A stretch of 64,000 nucleotides of DNA from Acanthosepion esculentum. Lineage: Eukaryota; Mollusca; Cephalopoda; Sepiida; Sepiidae. Made by a program: the position numbers and the translations under genes. Position 1 is the first letter of the stretch. Every line of letters begins with the position of its first letter. This document shows, piece by piece, positions 63,820 to 64,000 of the stretch. The stretch is taken from assembly GCA_964036315.1 (NCBI GenBank), contig OZ038517.1, forward strand, positions 48,891,219-48,955,218, written 5' to 3'. A model generated the notes under the pieces. That model was not told the DNA's origin, did not search any database, and worked only from the letters and a program-made list of their open reading frames with translations.

Positions 63820-63891
63820 ATTCTATATTATCACTTGACAAGACACAAGAAGTGTTGAAACAAAATGGCTACTTTTGTCGTGATTTTATAA
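63820..63891 (+). ncRNA. Variant hammerhead with full three stems and U3/A8
   Basis: Stem I: TATA(63824-63827)/TATA(63887-63890), 2x2 internal loop, ATCAC(63830-63834)/GTGAT(63880-63884). Core TTGACAA 63835-63841. Stem II GACAC/GTGTT, loop AAGAA. GAAA 63857-63860. Stem III CAAAA/TTTTG with loop TGGCTAC. UC 63878-63879, predicted cleavage after 63879. Every core position fits the hammerhead consensus except C3 to U and G8 to A. Confidence 0.72.
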
Positions 63892-64000
63892 CATATTTAT
63901 GTTGTAATATTCAAATAAATAATTATATCTGCTCTACTCTGTATTGAGCACTCTTTAAAGAATATTAATTGTTGGTTATTGGATTTCACTCCGTATATAC

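Larger units (their letters stand above)
63328..63928. mobile_element. Inverted-repeat element with two variant hammerheads
   Basis: Arms 63328-63479 and 63777-63928 are near-identical reverse complements of about 150 bp, beginning ATAATTATTTATTTGAATAT. The interior (63480-63776) is AT-rich with CTGTTACGTAAGCCAGAGTG and has no coding capacity. (TA)n borders the left end. Confidence 0.9.

Overview
This 64 kb window is AT-rich, almost gene-free eukaryotic DNA built from nested, mostly dead transposable elements and very long simple repeats. It is certainly metazoan: it holds APE-type LINEs, Penelope-like elements, Tc1/mariner elements, tRNA- and 5S-derived sequences and one exon with consensus splice sites. 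The repeat mix (about 40 long (TA)n tracts, tRNA-Ser-like SINEs, hammerhead-bearing inverted repeats) looks most like a cephalopod mollusc, perhaps an octopus. That assignment is inference; no diagnostic host gene is present. The only good host coding sequence is a 168-bp internal exon at 12670-12837. Nearly all other open frames are antisense shadows or read through (TA)n, (TCTA)n or pyrimidine arrays.

Layout. 0-4.8 kb: repeated copies of a LINE C-terminus (family C), a 73/74-bp satellite, and a LINE fragment (family A) interrupted by a tRNA-derived SINE. 4.3-8.7 kb: several family A 3' ends in both orientations, ending in a 134-bp satellite made from that LINE's own 3' end. 9-16 kb: a 155-bp MITE, a transposase fragment, the exon, minisatellites and a large inverted-repeat element. 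16-18.7 kb: three degraded DD37D mariner copies. 18.8-24.7 kb: Penelope-like (PLE) coding remnants, four hammerhead-bearing inverted-repeat or terminal-repeat structures, and an 80-bp mariner MITE. 26-33 kb: LINE, mariner and 5S-like fragments, a tRNA-containing inverted repeat and a 247-bp solo LTR. 34-43 kb: inverted LINE arms, a triple tandem repeat interrupted by a LINE, a 5S-like sequence, an 11-copy 107-bp satellite and a MITE split by a LINE. 43-53.5 kb: a 1.07-kb VNTR, several LINE families, GATA arrays, an LTR remnant and a 1-kb polypyrimidine tract. 54-64 kb: more inverted repeats, SINEs, PLE copies, a Tc1-like element with an intact transposase N-terminus, and a final inverted repeat with two hammerheads.

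The most interesting content is a recurring RNA motif. At least eight inverted-repeat or PLE terminal-repeat loci carry a hammerhead self-cleaving ribozyme core (CTGANGA, hairpin, GAAA, short stem III, UH). In three loci the motif lies just 3' of PLE coding remnants in the same orientation. Two families have TTGANAA in place of CTGANGA, which swaps the known C3-G8 core pair for a possible U3-A8 pair. Several have a self-complementary stem III, the form expected of ribozymes that work as dimers.

A second theme is that TA-target transposons sit directly against (TA)n tracts, so target duplications may have seeded the microsatellites. A third is that transposon ends (LINE 3' ends, inverted-repeat arms, PLE ends) have been turned into tandem satellites.
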